Source: an uncultured Clostridia bacterium (GTDB lineage Bacteria; Bacillota; Clostridia; TANB77; CAG-508). From it: 64,000 nt of DNA. Numbering within the stretch: the first letter of the stretch is position 1; the number at the start of each line of letters is the position of its first letter. The notes below the pieces were generated by a model, which saw only the letters and a list, made by a program, of their open reading frames with translations, had not been told where the DNA came from and ran no database searches. The DNA is taken from positions 113,557 to 177,556 of the forward strand of contig CAKPKJ010000005.1 in the NCBI GenBank assembly GCA_934167445.1, read 5' to 3'. Position numbers and translations under genes: made by a program. Shown one piece after another: positions 18,692 through 27,155 of the stretch.

Positions 18692-18719
18692 AGTATATCA
18701 AAACTGTTATCTTTTTCAA
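18692..18719 (-). promoter_or_regulatory. Promoter of LRR surface protein 2
   Basis: Minus-strand TTGAAA, 16-bp spacer, TATACT, homologous to the promoter at 16075-16102. Confidence 0.65.
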
Positions 18720-18851
18720 TGATATTTTATCCGAGCAAGTCTCTTTTTATTCCACAATTTTGCATTTACTTTTTTCTATCTCAAATTTTACTAAGTCTTA
18801 AAATATAATTAAAATTATGGTCACTATTTATAGAATGATATGTCTTATAAT

Positions 18852-19406
18852 CTATATTCCATATTCCCCTGTTATTGGGTCTTTAAATAAATTAACTTGT
18901 GGAGCATTATATGTGTACAATATAAAACTAAACATTAGAAACAGTATAATTGCTATTGCTAAAGTTTTGCTTTTTGTATCACTTTCATTTTTTCTTGTCA
19001 TCAATTTATATGCCACATATTCCCCTATGATTATGCTTAAAATAAAAATTAAAACGTCTATAACTATTAGACTTCCTCCTATAATCCCAGAATACGTAAA
19101 AAATGTAACTACTATAAATGTGATTGCTGTAAATATTCCAATTGTTTTTGCTTCTATATAGTTATTTACGTTTTTATTTATCACAAAATATTCTATTATT
19201 GCAGCTATCAACATTGGATAAAATGCGAGTTTTAAGTGTTCCCACACGCTTTCATTTACAGGTACAAATGCTGCTATAATCTTATTTTCTCCAGTCCATT
19301 GATATACAAAATGAAATAAAGTTCCACACACTATACTAAATGTAATTGCAATTATCTGCACTTGTATAATTCTACTTGACTTTATTTTTGATAATACTTT
19401 TTTCAT
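18852..19406 (-). CDS. DUF6512-like integral membrane protein
   Basis: 184-aa protein with about five hydrophobic segments and the sequence FVPVNESVWEHLKLAFYP, which I associate with the DUF6512 family of clostridial membrane proteins. No catalytic motif is recognised. It follows the GHKL kinase on the same strand after about 60 bp and may be a target or accessory of that system; the AAGGAGGGC-type site before its ATG is good. Function unknown. Confidence 0.7.
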   Translation of the reverse strand: MKKVLSKIKSSRIIQVQIIAITFSIVCGTLFHFVYQWTGENKIIAAFVPVNESVWEHLKLAFYPMLIAAIIEYFVINKNVNNYIEAKTIGIFTAITFIVVTFFTYSGIIGGSLIVIDVLIFILSIIIGEYVAYKLMTRKNESDTKSKTLAIAIILFLMFSFILYTYNAPQVNLFKDPITGEYGI

Positions 19407-19468
19407 ATAAAAAAGCCCTCCTTATATCTATATATTTAATTTTTATGTAGATATGACTTGGACTTATT

Positions 19469-20905
19469 CTAATTTTGTATAATTAATTTATTTTCTATTT
19501 TTTTAGATTTTATTTCTTCTTTTCTATATGTTTTAATCCTAAATTCATTTTTATTGTCAAACTCAACTTTTAATATTTTAGTGTAGTTATCTTTAGTTGG
19601 TTTTCCAATCTCTTCAATTTCTAGACTTGCATTAGATTTACTCAATGCTTTGAAAGTATTTACAAACCCCATACCAGTGCCGCCTTCATCTTTATGTGTT
19701 GTTATTGGCTTGTTCCCCAACTTAACTAATGTGTCTATTTCAAATTCTATACCACTATCATAAAAATATACTCCATAAACCCCTGCAATCTTTCCAATTT
19801 TTACCAGTATACTTTTATTGATATTATCACTATGGTTTATGGCTATTATTGCATCTTTTATATGGTCTGCTAATAATATTTTCAAATCGTCTTTGTTAAT
19901 GTAATGATTTATCATATAGAAAATACTATCTATTACTTGTAATTGAAATTCAATTTTGTTTTGCGTACATTCTGATTGCATATAGTCTAACATATCGTCT
20001 ACTTCTTCTATTCCTGTTTTTGTTAATTTTATGTTTTTCTTGTCTGGCAAATCTTTAGTAATATCTTCTATTTGCTTTCTTAATGATATTTCGTCAGCAA
20101 CTTCATTGTTCATTTGTAGTTGTTCAAGTTTGTGCATAAGCGCTTTCTGTTTATGGTCTATTGAATGGCTTATTCCGTTAAATTCTAAGATTTCCGCTTC
20201 TAATTTTTTTATTTCTTTATTTTTATTGTTCAATTCTTCTTGTGTTTGCTTCAATGTCCTTTCTAGCATTTGTTGCCTATAATATAATTGTAGTGACTTC
20301 CAAATGGTTATGAACATTACTATTGCAAATATAATTAAAATTATTCCAAATTTTGATGTTACATTTTCTTGGTAGTTTGAGATTATTACTGCTATAAACA
20401 ATATACCACTACTAATATTTAATAACATTAAATTTATATATTCGTCATCTTTCCACTTCTTTAGGAATGTTATTCCATTATGAATTCTTTTAATTCGCCA
20501 GAATAAAGTTAGCAATATGCCCTGTGTTGTCATTATTAATATAAAAAATGGATATTCATTTTCTATATTTAATGTTTTTATAGGCAAATACACTATAATA
20601 GCAGATATATAACATAAAATTTGATTAATTGCTAATGATACGGCTGTTATTAATAGTGAATACATAGTTTTTATCTTATACACCGTTGTATATATAACAG
20701 TCATACATACTATGATAAAAATTGTCGTATTTATTTCTGTTTTTAGTAGTTTGCACATACAAGCATATAATATAGATGCAAATATATCCAATAATATTAC
20801 ATTCTTAATCCTATTATCTTTTTTAAAATTCAAAATTTTTCTATTACTATACGATACATATAATAGCATAAAAATTGTTTTTATTGTATATCCTGTTATA
20901 AACAT
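19469..20905 (-). CDS. GHKL-type sensor histidine kinase (AgrC-like)
   Basis: 478-aa membrane sensor. The first ~210 residues hold six or seven hydrophobic helices. A coiled coil (TLKQTQEELNNKNKEIKKLE) leads to the phosphoacceptor region GISHSIDHKQKALMHKL. The GHKL ATPase domain carries LLADHIKDAIIAINHS (N-box; the usual Asn is replaced by Asp) and DEGGTGMGFVNTFKAL (G-box). This architecture is that of peptide-sensing AgrC/VirS-like kinases. A 15-residue peptide ORF and then a Spo0A-like response regulator lie directly upstream, so a three-part signalling unit is likely. Confidence 0.85.
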   Translation of the reverse strand: MFITGYTIKTIFMLLYVSYSNRKILNFKKDNRIKNVILLDIFASILYACMCKLLKTEINTTIFIIVCMTVIYTTVYKIKTMYSLLITAVSLAINQILCYISAIIVYLPIKTLNIENEYPFFILIMTTQGILLTLFWRIKRIHNGITFLKKWKDDEYINLMLLNISSGILFIAVIISNYQENVTSKFGIILIIFAIVMFITIWKSLQLYYRQQMLERTLKQTQEELNNKNKEIKKLEAEILEFNGISHSIDHKQKALMHKLEQLQMNNEVADEISLRKQIEDITKDLPDKKNIKLTKTGIEEVDDMLDYMQSECTQNKIEFQLQVIDSIFYMINHYINKDDLKILLADHIKDAIIAINHSDNINKSILVKIGKIAGVYGVYFYDSGIEFEIDTLVKLGNKPITTHKDEGGTGMGFVNTFKALSKSNASLEIEEIGKPTKDNYTKILKVEFDNKNEFRIKTYRKEEIKSKKIENKLIIQN

Positions 20906-20983
20906 TTATAATTCCTCCTTTATAGCTGTAATTATATAAAAAAAGAAAAAAGAATTCAATCTTCTTTTCTCTTTTTTCCGTTT

Positions 20984-21031
20984 TTATCCAAATACTCTAC
21001 TAATATATTTCCAGAAATCTTCCCAACTCAT
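20984..21031 (-). CDS. Candidate 15-residue signal peptide
   Basis: MSWEDFWKYISRVFG, with an AAGGTGG site nine bases before the ATG, placed between the response regulator and the GHKL kinase on the same strand. It has no Cys, so it is not a classical AgrD thiolactone, and no leader for export. It is amphipathic and aromatic-rich. Size makes chance occurrence possible; position is the main argument. Confidence 0.4.
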   Translation of the reverse strand: MSWEDFWKYISRVFG

Positions 21032-21158
21032 ACTCTTTCACCACCTTTTTCTAAATTTTTCCTCTTTTGTCTGTCTCTTCTTGTCTAATAAAAAGATACC
21101 AATTATTGGTTTCAATTAATTGGCATCTACTGATGGAAAAAGGTGGTAAAAAATAAAG

Positions 21159-21195
21159 AACCCTAATATTTTCTGAATATTAGAGTTCTTTTTCC
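21159..21195 (-). terminator. Terminator after the Spo0A-like regulator
   Basis: GAACCCTAATATT and AATATTAGAGTTC form a hairpin with one mismatch, followed on minus by a T-rich run. It separates the regulator from the peptide-kinase genes. Confidence 0.6.
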
Positions 21196-21262
21196 TTTTT
21201 TATATTTAATTATATATAAATATGATTTAAATATTGAATTTTACTTATATTGCTTTTTTAGC

Positions 21263-22045
21263 CTATAATTCTTTTTTTATTTTTTCTGCATAATAATATA
21301 CTAATTCCATTGGTGTAGGTTCACCTGTTTTATAATTTACTGTTAATGTATAATATTTTTCCAGGTCTTCTATAGATGATTTTCCCCATGCGTGTGATAT
21401 TGCATTTTGAATTCCATTAGTAATTGTGCTTTCTGATCTTTGATGTTTCTTAGTCATATATCTTATAACGTTTACATCATCTTCTTTTTCATGCATGATG
21501 ATATATATGACGGCATCATGTATATAGCTTCTTCCCTTCATTTTTGTTGGTATCCCTATTAAATCTAATTCTCGATTAATATATTTTGATATCCTGTCTT
21601 CTTTATTTTCTTCTTCAACATCAATTATTGCAGGAGTTTCTGGTTCAATATGCCTGTAAGTCAAAAATGTATTAAATACGTTGTCACATGAATAGTTTGC
21701 TTGCTCTTTATACATTATTAAATCTACTCCATTACGATGTAATATTTCATATGTTCTTTCTGAATTTACATGAGTTGTAACTATAACCACTGGATTATAT
21801 TTTAATTTCTTTAATTCTGGAACTAGTCCCAAAGAAGTAACATTGCCATTACTGCTGTTATTTAATTCCAAATCTAAAATTATTCCTTCAGGTTCTTTTT
21901 CTTTTATGTATTTTAAACCTTCAATGTCAGAATCTGTTGTTGCTACAATTTCCACATCATTTCGTTTTTTAGCTCGCTTCTTAAATTCATTACATGCACT
22001 TATATCATCTTCTATTATTAGTATTTTCATAGGTTTGACTTCCAT
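21263..22045 (-). CDS. Response regulator with Spo0A-type DNA-binding domain
   Basis: 260-aa regulator. The receiver domain begins MKILIIEDDISACNEFKKRA, with acidic pocket and phospho-Asp in GIILDLEL and a Lys in MYKEQ. The C-terminal half matches the Spo0A output domain: LIGIPTKMKGRSYIHDAVIYII, then a helix-turn-helix in TITNGIQNAISHAWGKSS, ending MELVYYYAEKIKKEL. The start is the ATG with AAGGAGGAGG before it. It pairs with the adjacent GHKL kinase rather than a phosphorelay. It may be a Spo0A paralogue rather than the sporulation master regulator; I cannot tell from this window. Confidence 0.82.
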   Translation of the reverse strand: MEVKPMKILIIEDDISACNEFKKRAKKRNDVEIVATTDSDIEGLKYIKEKEPEGIILDLELNNSSNGNVTSLGLVPELKKLKYNPVVIVTTHVNSERTYEILHRNGVDLIMYKEQANYSCDNVFNTFLTYRHIEPETPAIIDVEEENKEDRISKYINRELDLIGIPTKMKGRSYIHDAVIYIIMHEKEDDVNVIRYMTKKHQRSESTITNGIQNAISHAWGKSSIEDLEKYYTLTVNYKTGEPTPMELVYYYAEKIKKEL

Positions 22046-22181
22046 AATTTTCCTCCTCCTTCTTGCTAAATATACCATAAAATGTCATAAATTACTATAT
22101 TTTACCATCAGGTTTTACTAAGTATTTTCGTTTTTTCTCCTATAAAATGAACAAAGAGTATATGGGGAAGGGATTGTAAAA

Positions 22182-22526
22182 ATGAATAATAGCATCGAAT
22201 CGGCACAAGAAAAAATTGAAAGAGGTAAAAGAATTAAACATATTAGAGAAAATGAATTACATATGAGCAAAATTGAATTTGGTGCAAAAATTGGCGTTTC
22301 CGGTCAATTTATAGGATTAGTTGAAGCTGGTAAGGGTAATTTACTTTATCCTTATATTAGAAATCTTATGAGACTTAGTGGTCATTCTTCTGATTTTATT
22401 TTGTATGGATTAGATGATACAGTTCTTGCTAAGACTCAAAAAATTCTAGCTAATTATAGTGACAAACAAATTCTTGAATGTATGAAATTGATAGAAAATC
22501 TTTCAATTTTTATAAAAAAAGCATAA
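22182..22526 (+). CDS. XRE-family regulator
   Basis: 114-aa helix-turn-helix protein: GKRIKHIRENELHMSKIEFGAKIGVSGQFIGLVEAGKGN is the HTH, followed by a C-terminal helical extension (TQKILANYSDKQILECMKLIENL). It is divergent from the Spo0A-like regulator with about 135 bp between them and may control that system. GGGAAGGGA precedes the ATG. Its C-terminal extension resembles those of the XRE proteins at 30876 and 47979. Confidence 0.85.
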   Translation: MNNSIESAQEKIERGKRIKHIRENELHMSKIEFGAKIGVSGQFIGLVEAGKGNLLYPYIRNLMRLSGHSSDFILYGLDDTVLAKTQKILANYSDKQILECMKLIENLSIFIKKA

Positions 22527-22534
22527 TTTATGTC

Positions 22535-22564
22535 TGTGCCGAAGAAAGTGCATTCTTTGGCACA
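22535..22564 (+). other. RNA hairpin downstream of XRE gene
   Basis: TGTGCC and GGCACA with an internal AAGAA/TTCTT pairing make a stem without a T-tract, just after the XRE stop. It could protect the 3' end or be a binding site. Confidence 0.4.
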
Positions 22565-22592
22565 AACATCCTATATATAGACTTCATTTTTT

Positions 22593-22619
22593 GGAGGAAG
22601 GTTATATCGTCCTTCCTCC
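22593..22619 (+). terminator. Terminator of the XRE gene
   Basis: GGAGGAAGG and CCTTCCTCC form a perfect 9-bp stem, followed by ATATTCTTTTTATT. Confidence 0.7.
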
Positions 22620-22648
22620 ATATTCTTTTTATTAATAATTACCAAAAA

Positions 22649-22677
22649 TAGACGTCAAGTTTTTTACTTAACGCCTA
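22649..22677 (-). terminator. Terminator of the glucosaminidase gene
   Basis: TAGACGTCAAGT and ACTTAACGCCTA pair with one mismatch around an A/T loop; on minus the stem is followed by a T-run. Confidence 0.7.
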
Positions 22678-22681
22678 CTTT

Positions 22682-23755
22682 TTATTTTTCAGATATTTCG
22701 TCTGGCATATTTTCATATAATGGAATTATGATGTTTAATCGAGAATTTACTGTATTTGAAGCAGTATATATTTTTAACATATTTTTTGCTTCTGACTGTG
22801 GAGCCATTAAATTTTGCATATATTGATTTTTATATAATGACTTATCTTCGTTTACTACATCAAACTTTTGCAAATATAAGGTGTTTTGCCCTTTATTTAT
22901 ATAATCTTCTTTTACATATTCTACACCACCTATTATGGCTTTATCTAAAGAGTTCCATTCTTGTTGATATGCATATTGTGCTGCATTTTCTATTATTTCT
23001 GTACTTGAATTTCCTTTAGCTCCTATATTAAATGGATTATATACTATTGTATTTTCATCATATTGGTATCCTTTAGATAGTGTGGTTCCCTTTTTACCTT
23101 GTTCTTGAATCAACCTTGAGGCCAAAAAATATGGATCTATATTAGCTTTTTTTCCAGCCTCTATTAATGATTTTTCTACATTTTCATTATCTAAGAAAGT
23201 ATTTTGTGTTATTTTTTCTATTCCCTTTAGTGTCTGAGCACCATCTACATATTTTAATTCAACAAATTCAAATATATTGTCATCATTCAATATATTTCGT
23301 GGGTCCATCTGGTTTTTTATAGCTTTGTTTGAAGCACATAACCATGTTCCATTATCAAACTTTTTGTTTTGGTCTATTTCACATCTCCAATCTTCTGGAT
23401 ATTCAGTTGAATCTGGAATTAAATTTGTTGGGTATTTTACGTTATCCTTATGTCCCTCGTTTTTTATCACGTCCTCCCAACTTAATTTAGTATAAAATAA
23501 TGTAAATGTCCAATTTGGATGCTCTTTTTGGAGTTTATCTATCAATTCCTTATAGCCGGGATATCTAATTTCGTTTATATTTTTTCCATTATATTCTATA
23601 TATTTTTGCTTTTTCTCTTCTTTAGATAAAAACACCATTCCAATTATTACTGCTATAATTAGAAATATTATGGCTAATATCTTTAATACCTCTTTTGGAT
23701 TTTTTAGTTTATTTCTTAATTTTATAATTAAATTTTTTTCTTTATAACTTTTCAT
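22682..23755 (-). CDS. Membrane-anchored glucosaminidase (cell-wall hydrolase)
   Basis: 357-aa protein with a basic N-terminus and one membrane anchor near residues 25-45, then an extracellular glucosaminidase-type domain. The catalytic region is visible as DPYFLASRLIQEQGKKGTTLSKGY with its Glu, then NPFNIGAKG and a Tyr-rich helix (AAQYAYQQEWNSLDKAIIGG). These match the LytD/LytB-like N-acetylglucosaminidase family that cuts peptidoglycan glycan chains. It is transcribed away from the XRE gene and toward its own terminator, and probably works in wall turnover or cell separation. Confidence 0.82.
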   Translation of the reverse strand: MKSYKEKNLIIKLRNKLKNPKEVLKILAIIFLIIAVIIGMVFLSKEEKKQKYIEYNGKNINEIRYPGYKELIDKLQKEHPNWTFTLFYTKLSWEDVIKNEGHKDNVKYPTNLIPDSTEYPEDWRCEIDQNKKFDNGTWLCASNKAIKNQMDPRNILNDDNIFEFVELKYVDGAQTLKGIEKITQNTFLDNENVEKSLIEAGKKANIDPYFLASRLIQEQGKKGTTLSKGYQYDENTIVYNPFNIGAKGNSSTEIIENAAQYAYQQEWNSLDKAIIGGVEYVKEDYINKGQNTLYLQKFDVVNEDKSLYKNQYMQNLMAPQSEAKNMLKIYTASNTVNSRLNIIIPLYENMPDEISEK

Positions 23756-23806
23756 GTTTTTATTATAACATATTTATTATTCCTTATTGTGAATTTTTTG
23801 CAAATT

Positions 23807-24118
23807 TTATTTTGCTAACATATTTTTTATTTCTGATTTGTCAATAACCCCAATGCTTCTTGCTACTTCTTGACCATTTTTTATTACTACTAATGTTGGT
23901 ATTGACATTACTTTATACTCTAATGCAATATCTGATGATTCGTCAACATTTACTTTTACAACTTTTATATCGTCATTTTCTTGTGCTACTTCATCTATTA
24001 TTGGCGAAAGCATTTTACAAGGTCCACACCAATCAGCATAAAAGTCTATTAATACAGGTTCTCTTGCTTGCAATACCACTACTGGAAATTCTTTGCTTGA
24101 AATTTTTTCTACTTTCAT
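23807..24118 (-). CDS. trxA: Thioredoxin
   Basis: 103-aa thioredoxin with the redox motif DFYADWCGPCKMLSPI (Cys-Gly-Pro-Cys), the buried Asp before it, and the cis-Pro loop YKVMSIPTLVVI. It is a cytosolic disulfide reductase. Length is standard and an AGGAGGAAT site precedes the ATG. It stands alone between the hydrolase gene and the tRNA region, about 50 bp from the former. Bases 24119-24311 hold no gene I can see. Confidence 0.93.
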   Translation of the reverse strand: MKVEKISSKEFPVVVLQAREPVLIDFYADWCGPCKMLSPIIDEVAQENDDIKVVKVNVDESSDIALEYKVMSIPTLVVIKNGQEVARSIGVIDKSEIKNMLAK

Positions 24119-24311
24119 TTTTTATTCCTCCTCTATTTTATTATGCATTACTTATATTTTTTATATTTATATTTTATCACATTTTTATTTTTGGTCAAAT
24201 TATATTTTTAATAATTTATGTTCTATTTTTTATTTTTTTGCATAAAATATATAAACAAGCAAGTGTTAATCGTAATTTTTTAAGATATTTAACTTAATTT
24301 CAAAAAATGTA

Positions 24312-24341
24312 TTGACATAACACTTTGTTTCGATGTATAAT
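24312..24341 (+). promoter_or_regulatory. tRNA promoter
   Basis: TTGACA (24312-24317), 18-bp spacer, TATAAT (24336-24341), just upstream of the truncated tRNA copy and able to read through to the complete tRNA-fMet. Confidence 0.75.
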
Positions 24342-24357
24342 TAGTTTGTTATCACAT

Positions 24358-24398
24358 CGCGGGGTGGAGCAGTTGGCAGCTCGTCGGGCTCATAACCC
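24358..24398 (+). pseudogene. 5' half of tRNA-fMet (truncated duplicate)
   Basis: Forty-one bases identical to the first part of the complete tRNA at 24579, from the acceptor strand through the CAT anticodon to CCC; the rest is replaced by unrelated sequence. It sits next to the strong promoter. The following ~180 bp resemble the right end of the integrated element. Confidence 0.85.
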
Positions 24399-24578
24399 AG
24401 CAGTCATAGGCATTACTGGCAACAGTATAACGTTCTATATTCAATAGTTACAGACATTCTAAGTTTTTTATAAATTAGGAATAAACCAACTATTGACCAA
24501 CTATTTACTAATTTTTTAATAAAATTCATAAAAGTTTGTCATAAAAATTAGCTTTTGTGAATAAAATAATTTATATAT
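24399..24578. other. Spacer with element-end-like sequence
   Basis: No gene. It contains CCAACTA-TTGA-CCAACTA (24487-24504), exactly as found near the right end of the integrated element (32606-32623), so it may be a scar of an earlier related insertion. Confidence 0.5.
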
Positions 24579-24654
<76 letters not shown>

Positions 24655-24671
24655 ATTTAAGCATTTGTCAG

Positions 24672-24776
24672 TAGTTGGACAGGTGCTTTTTTAGTTGGTC
24701 AGTACATAAATTTTTATATATAATGTAAATTTGATTTTTCTAAAACAATGGAAAAGACCAACATTTGAGTTGGTCT
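24672..24776. repeat. TAGTTGG/CCAAC repeats near attL
   Basis: TAGTTGG occurs at 24672-24678 and 24692-24698, and AGACCAAC/GTTGGTCT forms an inverted pair at 24755-24776. The same heptamer (as CCAACTA) is paired at 24487-24504 and 32606-32623. They could be arm-type integrase sites; the last pair may also be a hairpin terminator. Confidence 0.5.
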
Positions 24777-24836
24777 AAGGTTTATCATTATGAAATTTTG
24801 TTTACTATATACCATTCATTTCGTCCACTTGGCTTA

Positions 24837-26035
24837 CTAACTTAATTTTCTTTGTAGATTTAAAACTGCATCTCTTTTTGATGTTTCTAAAGCATGAACA
24901 TATATGTTGGTAGTTCCTATGTCACTATGACCTAATAATTCTGAAACTGTTTTTATGTCCGTATCTCCATTACTAAGAAGTAATGTTGCAAAGGTATGTC
25001 TTAATTTGTGTAAACTTACTATTTTTTCTTCAGGAATACCTATTTTCTTCTCGAATTTTTTCCACCACTGACTGAGACTATCGGGGTGCATAACTTTGCC
25101 ATTCCATTGAGTAATCACTCTATTGTTATCTTCCCATAAATCTCCTAACTTCATTTTTTCTATACTTTGTGCAAGTTTGTGTTTTCTTAATAATTTGATT
25201 ATATTATTAGGAATAGCTATTGTTCTTTTACTTGTTTCTGATTTAGGGTCTTTTGTATATAATTTCTTATTAACATATATTGTATTTTGAACAATGTTAA
25301 TTTGTTCATTTTTCCAGTCTATATCGCTCCATCTCAAACCTATTATTTCTCCGTCTACGCATACCAGTATATAGTGCCAGATTAATTCCTACTTGATACT
25401 TTAAATCTTCTTTTTCTAATTCTTCTAATATTCTTTTGGATTCTTCTACATTTAGAAACTGTGGTAATTTTCTAGGTACTTTTGGAGCAGAAACTTTTGA
25501 CACAGGATTTTCTTTGATTATATCTAGTTTATAAGCACTTGATATGATAGAACTTAAACATCTAAAATAATGTAGTTGTGTTTTAGGTGCATAAACTTTA
25601 TAATCTATTATTTTTCCGTCTTTATCTTTAATTGCTACATTACTCTTTGCTGTACTTAAATAATTTTTGAATTTTTGTATATGTAATGGTCTGATTTTAT
25701 CTAGTGGTAAATGTCCTAATTGCTTTATAATAAGTCTTGTCAATATCTGATAACGATAAATAGTTGAAGGACTTTTACCTTTCATAAATTCTTTAAACCA
25801 TATATTATTTATATAGTCTACAAGTTTCATAGTCTTATCGCCATATTCTCCGTTTTATGATTTTATCTTCAAACAATACTGCTTGTCTTTCAGCTTCCTT
25901 TTTAGCTGCTTTTTCAGTCATATTTTCTTCTGGTTTATATGTCATTGATTTTGTTATTTTCTTATTTTCTACATTGTAACCTAGCGAAACTATTATTTCA
26001 TAACTTCCATTATTCTTTTTTCTTACACATGCCAT
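24837..26035 (-). CDS. int: Tyrosine integrase read through two CGG +1 shifts
   Basis: Read as one 398-aa Tn916-like integrase: codons 26035-25853, skip the C at 25852, codons 25851-25354, skip the C at 25353, then 25352-24837. Domains in order are an arm-binding domain (MACVRKKNNGSYEIIVSLGY), a SAM-like core-binding domain (FKEFMKGKSPSTIYRYQIL) and the catalytic domain with Arg in LYTGMRRGE, HKLRHTFATLLL, LLGHSDIGTTNIYVH. Without the shifts it is three fragments of 66, 174 and 166 aa. At both breaks the zero-frame codon is CGG and the family residue is Gly (KGEYG; RRGEI). Decay or sequence error is the alternative. Confidence 0.8.
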
Positions 26036-26220
26036 TTTTAAATCCTCCTTTTCATTGGTACAAGTGACTTACAGCACTTTCAACCACGACCTTATTTTAC
26101 CATATTATGTAAATTAAAGCTATAGTTTTTATAATCTTTTTATACTTTTTTATCGCTTATAACCATTGATATTTATAGTGTTTCCGCTTCTCAACATAAA
26201 TTAAGAAGCGGACATTTTTG

Positions 26221-26478
26221 TTATAGATTACTGATTAAATCATTAATTTTTCCAACTGCATTTTTTATTCTTATATTTTGTATTTGTATTTGGTCATCAA
26301 TGTCAGCTGGTAATACTTCAAGTCCTTCTAAACTTTGTTGTATATCTTTTATGTTCTTTATAAGACTATAAATATTATCTACAACACTTGATTTATGCAA
26401 AATCTTTAACATCTGTACTTCACCTCGCTTAACTACCAATTCAGGTAGTAGCTTATGATTAATTATTTTTGTTTTCAT
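26221..26478 (-). CDS. Hypothetical helical protein of the element
   Basis: 85-aa protein that overlaps the end of the excisionase-like gene by 20 bases and so is probably coupled to it. It has a leucine-rich helical C-terminal half (NIYSLIKNIKDIQQSLEGLE) and no recognised motif or membrane segment. Not assignable. Confidence 0.55.
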   Translation of the reverse strand: MKTKIINHKLLPELVVKRGEVQMLKILHKSSVVDNIYSLIKNIKDIQQSLEGLEVLPADIDDQIQIQNIRIKNAVGKINDLISNL

Positions 26479-26662
26479 TTGCTGATGTTGAAAGATATTT
26501 TAATAAGCTATCTTTATCAACTAGATATTTTCTACCTCTTTTGATAAATTGAATTTCTTTATTTAAAAGCATTTGCCTAATAGCATATAGTGTAAGACAA
26601 GAATTTGGATCTTCTCTTTTTATTTCTTCTATTAACTTAGCTGGAGTTCTCCATTGTTGCAT
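26459..26662 (-). CDS. Excisionase-like MerR/HTH_17 protein
   Basis: 67-aa DNA-binding protein. CLTLYAIRQMLLNKEIQFIKRGRKYLVDKDSLLKYL follows the excisionase family pattern (winged-helix HTH with the IKxGRKYL wing), as in Xis of Tn916-like elements. Located between the integrase and the replication gene, it likely directs excision and possibly transcription. AGGAGG precedes the ATG. Confidence 0.75.
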   Translation of the reverse strand: MQQWRTPAKLIEEIKREDPNSCLTLYAIRQMLLNKEIQFIKRGRKYLVDKDSLLKYLSTSANENKNN

Positions 26663-26805
26663 TTTTAATCTCCTCCTTATACAAAATTTTTGTATAATTA
26701 CTGCGTCTAATAGTTCGTATAATTAGGATTATTACTTCGTTTATTACTGCATTATTAAAGGTATAGGGAAGAAATCTAATCTTCACCTATAACCATATAT
26801 TATAA

Positions 26806-27000
26806 TTAATTACTTGCAACTTTTTCTGTTTCAGTATTATTATTTAGTACAGTAGTAATGTTATTTTTTACTTCTTCTAAGTATTTAACAACATTTATTC
26901 TACTGTCTAAGTCTAAATTTTTATTAGACATAAATTCTTCCTGCATAATATGTAATTGTCTAATACTGCTATTTATTGCAAGTTCCCTCTTAGTTTTCAT
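26806..27000 (-). CDS. Hypothetical small protein of the element
   Basis: 64-aa charged helical protein (MKTKRELAINSSIRQLHIMQ...). GAAAGGTGG lies upstream; in-frame GTG codons at 27015 and 27012 are alternative starts. It lies in the same direction between the primase and xis genes. No recognised family. Confidence 0.5.
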   Translation of the reverse strand: MKTKRELAINSSIRQLHIMQEEFMSNKNLDLDSRINVVKYLEEVKNNITTVLNNNTETEKVASN

Positions 27001-27155
27001 TTTGTAACTCACCACCTTTCACATTTATTTTATTAAATTTATTGGGGTGGTTTGGGTAAATATTTCACAAAAATTATTCAAGTTTTACTTATATATTCAT
27101 ATCTTATTTATAAAACTAGAAAAGTTTTTGTAAATAATTGCCCAAATTGCCCAAG

